Positions 22,961 through 34,600 of a stretch of 64,000 bases of DNA are shown here, piece after piece. Position 1 is the first letter of the stretch. Each line of letters starts with the position of its first letter. Under the pieces are notes generated by a model. It worked only from the letters and a program-made list of their open reading frames with translations, searched no databases and was not told the origin of the DNA. This DNA is from Paralichthys olivaceus. Taxonomy: Eukaryota > Chordata > Actinopteri > Pleuronectiformes > Paralichthyidae. The DNA lies in NCBI RefSeq assembly GCF_024713975.1, contig NC_091096.1, forward strand, positions 27,305,458 to 27,369,457, given 5' to 3'. A program made the translations under genes and the position numbers.

Positions 22961-23246
22961 TCATTACAAATGTGTCAGCAAATATATTTTTTTGCAACTT
23001 CAAAAATGTACTTACTAATTCCACAAATTTCTGTTTATTCATGTATGTGGAACACATACCTTCCACACCATTAATTTTATTAGCATATGTTTTCTTAATG
23101 ATCAGAGGAAATATCTAATTTGGTGGGATTTGAACATGCAATTTGTTAAATATTCACATATTTTGAATAAACTGGCTAACTGCAGTGACCCACCCACTGC
23201 ATGGGGCTGTTGGGGCTTAAAAGCCACTCTGTGGACCGAGTTGAAC

Positions 23247-24105
23247 ATGACTTCTTCGTTCACAAAACACAGGCTCTCTTGTGGTTCCAAGAGTCTGTAA
23301 GAGTAGAACAGGAGGTAGAGCATTCAGCTACAAGGCTCCTCTCCTGTGGAACCAGCTCCCACTCTGGGTTCATTTAAAGTTAAACTTAAAACGTTTCTTT
23401 TTGATAAAGCCTATAGTTAGTTCTGGATCAGGTGAGTCCTGAACCATCACTTAGTTATGCTGCTTTAGGTCTAGACTGCTGGGGGATCATCCACTGAGCA
23501 CCTCTCCACTTCTCTCTGTCTCTCTGCCCCCCACATTTATTCATTTATTTATTTTAATACATGTCAATGACTATTTCACTTTGTACTCCCATAGTCTCTC
23601 TCTCTCTTTTCACTCTCATTTGAGATATCTCTGACCCCGGAACCTCAGGACAACAACTTTTACTATTAATAATAACAATATTGCAGTAAGTAATTATGAT
23701 ATAAATTGTGTCCGTTAACAATAATAATTAATAGTCTTTACACTGTTGTTTACATTTTAACTAGTCAGATCTGATACCTGATGGCGCTCAAGTGTCCCCG
23801 GTCTTTCTCACCCCCCCCCCCCCCCCCCCCCCCTCCCCTACTTCCCCCTCCCCACTATCTCTCTCTCTTCTCTCCCCTATTTTCCACCCATCTCTCATCT
23901 CCTTCCCCCGTTTTCTTTGCTCACCCCAAACGGTTGAGGCAGATGACCGCCCACATTGAGCCTGGTTCTGCTAGAGGTTTCTCCCTGTTAATGAGGGAGT
24001 TTTTCCTCTCCACAGTCGCCAAAGTGCTTACTCATTGTGGGAACTGTTGGGTTTCTCTATATTTTGATTTTAAGAGATAATGTATATTATGATTTGGCGC
24101 TATGT
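23247..24105 (+). mobile_element. 5'-truncated L2 LINE (ORF2 end plus 3' tail)
   Basis: Starts inside the last 60 codons of ORF2 ('aacacaggctctcttgtggt') and continues through the same stop, 'ggatcaggtgagtcctgaac' and tail as the element at 42840–43740. Contains a poly-C tract at 23811–23833. Ends near 'gatttggcgctatgtcc'. Confidence 0.9.
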
Positions 24106-25689
24106 CCATGGCCAACCTAAAGGAGTGGATGGCAACTTATTTGAAGCCACAAACATGAACAGTCATAGGACAAATTCAACTTAATTTTATGAAAAACAAT
24201 GGTTATAAAAAACAGAAACTGGTATATTACGGATGCAGAACAGCTTCATAGCAGATAAACTAGGTAAGTTGAACGCAGGTTTTCTAATTTCACTGCACCA
24301 TAGACTGTGTATAAAAAGGTCTGCACAGAAGGTCCAGCACATAAACAATAAAAAAGTGACATTATATTGAAGATCTTTTTCTCTGGGCCCCTGTCTTATG
24401 TGACCAACATAGACAGTGATGGCAATTCTAGCCATTCATTGACGTGCTGTTAGAATGGTTGACACAAGTAGAGGAAGATATATAGGGATGCTGTGGGTGA
24501 CATCTTCAGACTTGGGGGTGACAATTGCTCATGTTACTCTGTTAGTGTTTGTATATTGTTCCACCTTCTGGTCTCCTTGATTCATCAAGTCTACTGCCTG
24601 AGTTCTCCTTTCACCAGCTTCTAGAAAACTTTCATAAGAACTACTATTTTGGGACTGTAGGTGCTAATGCTGACTTGTCATGCCAAAAAGTAATCATGTT
24701 AGTCAGACAAAAACAGAATATACGTCTTATATCATGACAGCTGTATTTATCTGGATCAATGTGCACAACACATAATGTCATGTCCTGTTAAATATATGTT
24801 TTTGGCGGTAAGGGCATTATTTTACATGCTCTATGCTGTAGATAAAACATCCAATCTTTATTTTTTTACCACTTTAAAAGCATTTCTGTGTATATAGGTG
24901 AACATCCCTTTTCATATTCATATTATCATGTGCATGTTTTATGCAATTGTTATTAAGAAAGAAGTTCAGCATTCAACAAAATAATATCTGTTCGATGCAC
25001 ATACAGTACCATTTCAAATGGCTACCCATGGCTGTTTTTGTTGGAGCCTCATATGGTTAACATACAGACAGTAACTGTCAAGAGCACAACATTGTTGAAT
25101 AAAAATGTAATTCCTCTTTCATGTCCATGTTGTTTTTCTTTGTTGTGATTTTGTTTGTTTCCTGTTCATGACTGATGTAAAGGCAAAGTAAAACATCTAT
25201 GACAATACTCCTATATGCTGTACAACAAAATTTAAGTCTCTAATTCCAGCACAAATTACTGAGAAGAGCTAATAATCTGTCATTTGAAAAATCCCAGGTA
25301 ATCCCAGACTGATTCAATAAAGCCTGTGCTTCATTACCTGAAGAGACAGAAGCAACTGAGACAACCTAAATCCACACAAGAACTGCTAAATGTTATTCAT
25401 GACAGGTAAAACCTATCTGCCAAGTACCTTGAGAAACTGTGTGCACAATATCGCTGCAAATGTTCTTAATTTCTGTAACAGTCAGTGTGCACATAGTGAA
25501 AGATCAATCCTTTTTCCAAGGAGAAATAATTCAAAAATAATAAAATACAAAATAAAGCTTCTACATAGTTCCTGGGAAAATTTTCCAACTGACAATGTTT
25601 GGTGAATAAAGCATGGCGGACTGCAGAAGAATTGTCTGATCACATGTTCAGTTTAGATGGATACAAATGTAGTTTCATCTCAAATTAGA

Positions 25690-26660
25690 GAGCGGATCTT
25701 ATCTCATTCCTCAAATGCAGGTACAAATCCAATGCTTGATAAGCTGGATTTTAGACTTGTTGCTGATATCAGTCTGGATGGTCCATGTCATTTTTAGTCT
25801 GGAGCACACAGTGTCCATTTCTTTCAAAAAAGACCTGAAACACTGACTCATATGATCACAACACACGTTTCCACTGTGTATGGTTCATCCCGGATGCCTT
25901 TGAGCCCAGAGAAGTCGACGGTGCTTCTGGACATGGTTAACATAAGGCTTCCTTTTGGCACAGTAGTTTTAAATGGCATTTGTGGATGTATTTATGTATT
26001 GTAGTGCTTGACAAAGGTTTGCCAAAGTAATCCTGAACCTATAACCTGAATGTGGTTATATTGCTTATAGATGAATGACGATTCTTGATGTAGTGTTGTC
26101 TGAGGGATTGGAGATCTCAGTTAGTCATTTTAGGCTTGCACCCTTGCCACACCAAAATTCCTCCAGATTCCTTGAATCTTTTAATAATCTTATGCATTGT
26201 AGAGGATGAAATATCCAAATCCCTTCTTATTTTTCTTTGAGGAACACATTTCAATATTTTTTCACACATTTAATTTCTCAACTGGCAATCCTCGGCCCAT
26301 CTTTGCTCCTAACGGACTAGGCCTTTGCTGGATGCTGCTTTTGTTCATCTGTTGACATCACCTATTTCAAATCACTTTTTATTTTTTATTTTAATTCACA
26401 TTTTTTTTCCATCATTCTCCCTCATTAGCAGCCCTAAATTGACCCCATCCCAACTTTTTTTGGAATGTGTTGCAGACCTGAATGGCAGGAATGGATGTAT
26501 ATTTACAAATAAAATGAAGTTGACCAGACAAAACATAAAATATCTTATGTTCATACTGTCTGAAATAAAATACAAGTAAAATTTAATTTAGAGTCTTTGT
26601 CTATGTCTTTTTTATTTGAATTTTCCATACCGTCCCAACTTTTTCTGACTTGGGTTTGTA
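25690..26660 (-). mobile_element. Mariner/Tc1-like transposon fossil (antisense)
   Basis: Text such as 'ccagattccttgaatctttt', 'ttatgcattgtagaggatga' and the block near 'cccaactttttttggaatgt' matches a very common fish mariner-like element whose ends read CCCAACTTTTT...GGGTTTGTA. The right end is at about 26660. The transposase is too broken to translate. The left end was not identified. Confidence 0.65.
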
Positions 26661-26689
26661 TGTGTTCAACTTAACACATACAAACCCAA
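26650..26689. repeat. Perfect 17-bp inverted repeat at mariner end
   Basis: TTGGGTTTGTATGTGTT (26650–26666), six unpaired bases, then its exact complement AACACATACAAACCCAA (26673–26689). The left arm is the mariner terminus. Confidence 0.9.
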
Positions 26690-27695
26690 AAGCCTTTCCT
26701 ATTTGAGGTGTAAAAGGAGTTGACCACATTTTTGGGAGGCTAAACTTGCATGAGAAACAAAATAACTTGATAGAACCCCCTACAAAATTTCTACGAAGCT
26801 ACCATGGCAACATGTTTGAAAATCGGTAGGTATATGTATCTTGTCCAGACTCACAAAAAAGCCTCCTGGACCCATACCCTAAACCCAACAGGAAGTCAGC
26901 CATTTTTAATGTAATGTACAATTTTTTAAATGTCCGATGAGAGTCAATACATAAACACATCTCAAGGACAATATCTGGTGCTAGAAAATGGCATAACAGT
27001 GCCACCTACTGGAAACAGGGATTTACATGAAATGTTAACAGCCGACCCCAGACCTTTTAGCTGAATTGTAAGACATAATCAACAAGCATCCTCCAGAGTC
27101 ATCTGATGGACACAGGGATCCATTGAGTCCGAAGGGAGTGCCTATTAATGGGTCTGTTGACTGGGATGTGACTCCGAGCTGTCCTGTCACTCCCTGCCTG
27201 AGTGCCCATTTATACCTGCTGGCAGGTCTAGTTATCATTTTTGCTATCTGGAACGAAAAATCAGTCTACTCATCTATTATGATATCTATTATTCTATATT
27301 TGATACTTTACTCAGCTGTACACATTTGTCGTTGTCTGAAGCCTATATAATGGCTTTCCAGTGATCTGTTATCTCTATATTAACATGCTCTGGTGATCTG
27401 CCAAGGAACTGCAGATGACAGTCAACATTTCACTCAGGACAATTCATCAAATGGTAACATTTATGTTCAGTAGTGTACATGATTCCCTTACCAAAAAAAT
27501 ATTAAAATCAGCAACAACATGGACTGGTTCAAAAGGCAAAAAAAATGCCAACTCTGTAACTGTAAAACTGTAAAACATGAGAATATATTGGTTGGGATAG
27601 TTTTTTAAATGTGTCAGAGATGTGGGTGGAATGCAAAAAATTAAACAAAAAAAAACAATAAAACAAACTGAGCAACAAACCACCATCTTAAACAT

Positions 27696-27985
27696 TTAAA
27701 ATCCACATTTCAGAAGCTCTACTTCAAAGATGAGAGAAGCATTTGATGGGATAATGGGTTGGTATCCACCTGCACCATACGCGTAGTCCGGCGAGCAGGT
27801 CAACCGTGCCACTTCGCCAATGCTCATCCTAGCTATACCTTCATCCCAAGTACGGATGACTTCTCCCATTCCAAGTTTGAAAACAAAGGGCTTATCCTGG
27901 TCACGCAACCACCAGCCCTCTCACTTGAGGACCTCTCACCTTTGGAGCCATGGGTCCACCTACTGCGCATGTTGGACCATGAGCG
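27696..27985 (-). pseudogene. FKBP12-like processed pseudogene
   Basis: On the minus strand an intron-free frame of about 70 codons encodes the C-terminal two thirds of a small FK506-binding prolyl isomerase: [51 protein letters not shown] and FEVELLK near the end, with TAA at 27696–27698. Upstream (27908–27985) the homology continues at DNA level ('ggtccaacatgcgcagt') but is out of frame. The real FKBP1 genes have an intron before the MSVG segment; here it is joined, so this is a retrocopy. Charged and aromatic pocket residues are mostly kept, so decay is moderate. No poly(A) remnant is clear. Confidence 0.85.
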
Positions 27986-28039
27986 AGGCAGGAGTGCCCG
28001 GGGGGACCATGCCAACGTCCACGTGGAGATTCCGGGCTT

Positions 28040-28330
28040 GATTCAAGCCCATAACCTGAGACTCCACCCCACCCTTTATTTCCTTTTATTCCCCTATTTT
28101 TTTTCTCTACTCACCCCAACCGGTCCTGGCAGAGGCTGTCCACACCAAGCCCGGTTCTGCTGGAGGTTTCTTCCACCTGGGAGTTTTTCCTCCCCACTGT
28201 TGCTCATGCTTGCTCGGTGTGGAACAAGTTGGATTTTGTCTTTCTTAAGATCTTGGACTTTTGTGCAGCACCCTGAGACAACTGTTTGTTGTGATACTGT
28301 ACTATATAAATTAATTTGATTGATAAAGTG
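28040..28330 (+). repeat. L2-type LINE 3' tail, 5' truncated
   Basis: Contains 'cccggttctgctggaggttt', 'gggagtttttcctccccact' and 'ttaatttgattgata' as in the other L2 tails of the window. It abuts the FKBP pseudogene. Confidence 0.8.
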
Positions 28331-28533
28331 TAGTCCAAGACAAGTGAGATGTTGACATTGTGGGATACTGAGACAAAGAAATTTATGATCACACTAAATA
28401 TAGGTGAGTTCCACATATTGAAAATGTGTCATTAGTATGACATATTTATAACATTATTAGAGAACATAAAACATATAGGAAAACACCAGAGCAGCTGACA
28501 AAGACTGACACGTCATTATATACATCTATATTC

Positions 28534-28672
28534 TCAGGAATAAAGCAGGTCAGAGAGGTCCATATTTTTACTAAAGATGATGGAAAACTCTTTGGAAAGT
28601 AGTTGATGGAGCCTTATACCATCACGAATGTACACCCAGTGTTCCCCTGTCCAGTCGTAGCGCTTTGGTCCA
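28534..28672 (-). CDS. fxn: FXN exon 6 (C-terminus)
   Basis: A 139-nt coding part starting after ...tgtttgcag: [45 protein letters not shown], then TGA at 28534–28536. Helix 2 and the short C-terminal segment match the family; the acidic extension of the human protein is missing. Confidence 0.98.
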
Positions 28673-31600
28673 CTGCAAACACAAGAGAATGAAAGAAATT
28701 AACCAAGATTTTTCAAGAAAAAGAGAAAAAAAAAAAAAAAAATTCTGTAGCTAACCATCTCATAAATGTATTTCAATGAGCATAGGTAGTTCTCTTTTTT
28801 CTGGACTTTTCTGGTGATTTATGACTTCTAAATTACTTAATTATGTATCCTGTTATGTCTTCTCTATTCTAACTTTGCTTTTATGCTTTTAAGATGTACA
28901 TAGTGCACAGCAAATGCACTAAAAGCAACTTATGTTTAAAGAGCTCATATATACATTGTTTGAATTTCCCTCCAGGGAATAATAAAGTATTTCTGATTCT
29001 GATTATACTAGCTTTGATAGTCTCAGAGACAGACATGCACCGACCAGCTACAACATACAGCAGCAGTGGATAAAAGAAAAAAAAGAAATGCAGGGCTTTG
29101 AATTACAGCTCAGTCCACCTCAGAACTGGCAGATGAAAAGTGAGCACAGACAGTTACAATCCTCTGATTAGGATGAAATGTTTCATAGTATCAACAGGGG
29201 AAATAAAACATTTGTGTATTTAATCATCGATGGCTGATTTCTACTCTGCCATCATCTAATCTCTACAACATCCAGTTAAATAATTGTGGTTATTTCATTG
29301 AAATTAACAGACTCGGTTTTGAAACATTAATATGCTAAATACTCGTGAGTGTGTACTTAAATAGATTTTACAGATCAGGTCACAAGTACAAACTAGAAAT
29401 ACTGCACTGCAGTTGTATCTCTCTACCAACCTGTGTAATTTCATACATTTGTTTTGCAGATTCAAATAAGGTCACCATGACTAATCAGTTAATTACATCA
29501 TTCATTTCTGCTTTACAGGAGAGGCTATGTAGAGATTGGCAGAATCTGCTGATCTCCCTCGACCACATTCCCCTTGAAACATATACATATGAGAGAAAAT
29601 TCACTGTGTTTGACAATTTCAAGGACCGAACTCTTTTAACTGTGCGTCTTGCTATCTTGCCACCAGACACTTCAATATCAGATCAATATCATTCCAATCA
29701 ATGTTATTTTCTGTGGGATTGATGGTGATTGATGATTGATTATTTTAACAAAATAATTTGAGTTTATCCTTCATGTCTTTATCTTAATATTTACAGCAAT
29801 TTATGACACATGAATTGTTAGATTTTGTTGAAAACTGAGATGTTTCCCCCTGAACTGTATGCATGCAAGTAAGTGAATGACAATAAGCCCAAATGACTTA
29901 TTGTCATTTGGGCCAGTGTTTTTTTTATAGTTTGTGCCAAAAAAGGCACAGACATGTAACAGCATGAACTGTATATATTTTTTTTTATTCCTGAGTTGAT
30001 TTTATTAGAGACGTAACCTTGCTGCATTTGCACTTTTTACACTGTTATGGATGTTCTGTTGAAGGACGGTAAATAATTGATATTTCTAATCGAGTTTCAT
30101 TCATTTGATTCGTGCTTTAACACAGAGGTGACGATTTTTATGGGTGGAAGACTGATAACTGAAAAAGAAGTTTCATTAGAGATGCATAAGAGATTCATAT
30201 TAAAGGAATCATGCATTATACAATATGTAACTTAGATGTTTTAATTTTTTTCAGCACAGTTAAATCAATAGAGCTTTGGGTCTATGTATGAGATGTAAAA
30301 GTGTTAAAAAATGTGTAAAAGAAATCCTCTGCTGTTATGAAGGTGATGATGAAGATTAACTGGATCGAATTTCATAAAATGTGACTTTGCAATTTAGAAA
30401 AACTGTAATAATGGGAAGTATTATAGATCAGATCAGTGTTTAATATTTCATTTTGGTTTGCTGCAGGTGACATTTACATTGTGGTTAAAGCTAAAATCAT
30501 TGTTAGAATCAAGTAAATACTTAATGCAACAGCTCTCTCACCGAGGCAGGTGACTGAGAACAGCTTTGTGATAGTGTGATATGTATATCTTACCTGGTGG
30601 GAGACGAAAGCCAGATCTGTCTGTTTGGTGTTTGTTTGTTGATGACGTAGGTCCCATGGTTCCCACCTAACTTCACCGTCAAAACACCACTCTGTACATG
30701 AATCAAAGACAGAACACACACATTTAATCAATCACAAACATAAAGATACAAAACTAAATATCAACATGCAAAATCTCTGCCAAATTCCCTTGAGATGTTC
30801 CTGAGACATTACATTCAACATGTTTTTGAGGTCACGGTGACCATTGACCACCAAATTCCATTAAGGGATCCATGAGTCAAAGTAAATATTGCATAATGTA
30901 ATAAAATTTCCTATGGGCAGTCCTGATATCACATTCACAAGAACATGAGGTCACTGTGACCGCGACGTTTGACCTCCAGGGACCAAAATCTCTTATTCTT
31001 TGAGTCCAAGGCTCCGATCGAATAAACCTAAATCTCTAAAGGGTAAGGAAAAGGAGCTTATCTCCTTAAGCATAGGAAAACATTGGACAATCCTTTATGG
31101 AGAAAATGATGCCCCACAATTCACAGCAGCAACATTTAGGCAACACAACCTTATAGTTGCACCTGGACACAGCCACGTTAATACACTGCTCAAACAAAAT
31201 TAAGAGAACACTTAAATCACACATCAGATCTTGATGATCGAATTATTCAAGTTGGAAATCTTTACTGATGTACATTGTATATTTTGTTAAGAACAATATG
31301 ACGTAACAATGGTCAATGGAAGCCAAAATCATCAACCTATTGAGGGCAAAACCAAAACTAAACTCAAAGTAAAAATTGAAATCAGAGGCTCATCCAACTT
31401 GCGTGAATTTCATCACGGCAATTCATAATATGACTCAGTAGTTTATATGTCCTCTGCCGACTCATCTGGGCATGCTCCAGATGAGTCGACAGATGGTGTC
31501 CTGGGGATCTCTTCCCAGACCTCGATTAGAGCATTAGTGATCTCCCAGAGTGTCTGTGGTGGTACTTTGCAGCGTTGGATGCACTGCTACAAAATGTCCA

Positions 31601-34600
31601 ATAGGTGCTCAAGGTCAGGGAAAGTGAGGGCCAGTCAATGGCCGGGCATTGTCCTTCACCAGGAGGAACCCGGGGCCTACTGCACCAGCATAAGGTCTGA
31701 TAATTACTCTGAGGATTTCATCCCGGTACCTAACAGCACTCAGGGTACAGTTGGCCATGATATGGAGGTCTCTGTGACCCTCAAAGAATATGCCTCCCCA
31801 GACCATCACTGACCCAACGCCAAATAAGTAATGCTAGATGATGTTACAGGCAGCATAACATTCACCAGGGCGTCTCCAGACTCTGTACGGCTATCACATG
31901 CTCAGTGTGAACTTGCTGTCATCTGTGAAGAGAACGGGGCACCAGTAGTCGACCTGCCAATTATGGTGTTCTCTGGCAAATGGCAGCTGCAAGGTGCTAG
32001 GCTGTGAGAATAGGTTGTATGTGCCACATTCATATCACGTGTCATATTTATTACTTAGTCATGTTTCAAACAAATACTGCAATTTTGCACCTTGTCTCTT
32101 TTGTTGTTTCTTTCTCTTTCTCTTTGACCTGCTGCTGTGATCAAATAATTTCCCAAATTGGGATCCTTGCCACAGCCAGCTGAAGGCCTACAATTAGTGT
32201 TTTAACCAAGGTATGGCATGATGTTCTACTAGGGCTGGGGTGATGCGTTGACCTCATTGATTATGTAAATACGTTGAATTGCGAGTGGATGCTATTATTT
32301 AGCATACATCACCAATAGGCGGACTGCGGTCTTCTAGTTCCAGAAGCCATCAATACGGACTCAGACCTGTGATTAGATTGTGTGTTTCTATTTTAACCTG
32401 CACTTTTTCAATCTTTACGGTGGTAAATCCTGGCAGCACACGGTAGGGTTTACATTACTGAAAGTTGGAACAAAGACAAAAGTTAAAACTATTCAGTTGT
32501 TGATATTTTTTTAGATTGTTTATATGTGTAATGTAGTTTTATAATAAGAAAAAGAAGAAAAGGGGAAACTCAAACTACATCTTTTTATTTATTGTTTCTA
32601 AAATTAAGCACTTTATTTTAGATTCCTTTTACAAAAAATCTTTAATGTTTTTAAATGCAAACCTTATTTTACTTGCAAGGAGAATTGTTTTCATTACTAT
32701 TTTATCATTAGAGTACCCTCCAGTTCAGTGTGAAAATGAAAAATACACATTGTTGAAATACTATTAAATTGTACTTTTGGCGGGATATGTGACTGTAAAA
32801 GGTAGATTAGCAGTTCACAATGGGCTATTTTTAGATATGGAATAATGCCTTGCAGCGCATTTTAGTATCTTGTCAGATTTGTTTGTTTTTAGGAGATGAT
32901 GATTAAACAAATATAAATGTCACAGGTTTTTAAAAAATTTTTATGAATAAAATGGATAATCGTTAGAATAATCTATAAAAGATAATCAATAGGTGCAGCC
33001 CTAATTTCTAGCACCCCTTACAAATTTGAAAACGAAGTAGCGATCACAGTGCATTTCACCTAGAATTGTGAAATTTGGTAGGCAGAAATATCAGACTGAG
33101 CCTTCAAACATGTCTCTTGGGTTTGTGACCTTAGTCCACAATTTTTAATTATGTTAATTATGTGTGAAATGTGTGAAATTTATCTGAAAGTCTTTATTCT
33201 CTAAAAGTCTTTAACTATTTTGCAGATTGACAACACCTGCTTCAGTTATATAACATTATAAATGTTACAGCTAGCTGTTCCACAATGACAGTGAAAAAAC
33301 AGAGACAGACTTACAGTGAAGACAACATCGTAATCAGCTCCAGTGAAAGCTTCTTCCGTCAGGTCTTCAAAGTAATCAGCCAGAGCACCCAAAGTCTCCT
33401 CTGCTAGTTTCTCATATGCTGCTTCGGACAGCTCACTTTAAGACAGCAACACAAAGTAACATGTTTATTAACAACTCAATACCAGCAATGATGCTTAGAG
33501 AAGAATGGAACTTGGTATTACCTAATCTGACCAGGGGCCAATTTCTCCAGTCTTGGTAGTGTCAGATGGACGTTTTTCTTCCAACTATGGCCATCAACAC
33601 TGCTCTCAACCCACTGACATAAAAAATCTGAGGTCAAACACTCAACAAAGTGTACAAGTACAAATAAGACTCACTGGCTTCTGACAAAAAACAAGTATAA
33701 AAGAAGTTAAGCAAGTGAAAACTAAAAACTTAAACCTCGTTAAACTTAGTATGGAAGCAGGACTTACTTTATTCAGAGGGGGGCATAAAGGAGCGCGGCC
33801 TGGCAGCACGTGTTTGGTGAGCAGACTGATTTTCGGGAGGTATAAAAGGCTCCTCACCTAGAAAATGAAAGGACAAAGGGTTGTCACGATACCAAAATGT
33901 TGTAGTCAATACCGTTACCAGGAAATGCACACTAAAACAAAATAATAAATCCCATTTACTTAAACACAAATATTTGACATGCAGAGCTGATCTCCACAAT
34001 AATCGTCTGAACTCATATCATGTTCCTGGATAAACGTGACCTTGCTTTTTCTGCAACAATGAAGTTAAAACACTGCATGGCATCACAATCTGCATCAAAA
34101 AAAGCTTCTCTTTAATCTGCAGGACCACGTGTGTGTGTAGTTAAAATATTTTTTTTTAATTCTCCAAAGTGGTTAACAAACACCTGTGCCTAGGGTTGGG
34201 AACAAAAACTCTGTTCTAAATTAGAACCGAATCCAAAATGCCAAGTACCAGTTATCAGGTAGAATTTCGGATCTGCTTATCAGTTCCTAAACTGAAAGGA
34301 CGCCGCATGTATCTGCCAGGACCTGCCTACGTGACTACGTCATGCACCACACAACAGCCTTTCCATTGGTTTAGACGCAACCTAGCATGCATGGCTAAGA
34401 TTAGAGGTTGATAAACATCAAAAGTGTTGCTTCATTTTCAAAAAGACATGACAACAAGGCAAAGTGTAATGCATCTGGGAAGCTCACCAAACATTTGAGG
34501 CAGCAAGGCGTCGATCTGAAAGACTGTACAGAATTTAATGTCCTGCAGTCTCTGAGCCTGAAGTGTCATCTTCAGCTAGCGCTAGTAGCACTTCATGAGC

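Noticed and set aside
23781..24080. Proline-rich frame starting MALKCPRSF
   Set aside because: Produced by a poly-C tract within the L2 tail.
27759..28319. 186-codon plus-strand frame
   Set aside because: Runs antisense through the FKBP pseudogene and then through an L2 tail; no independent protein features.
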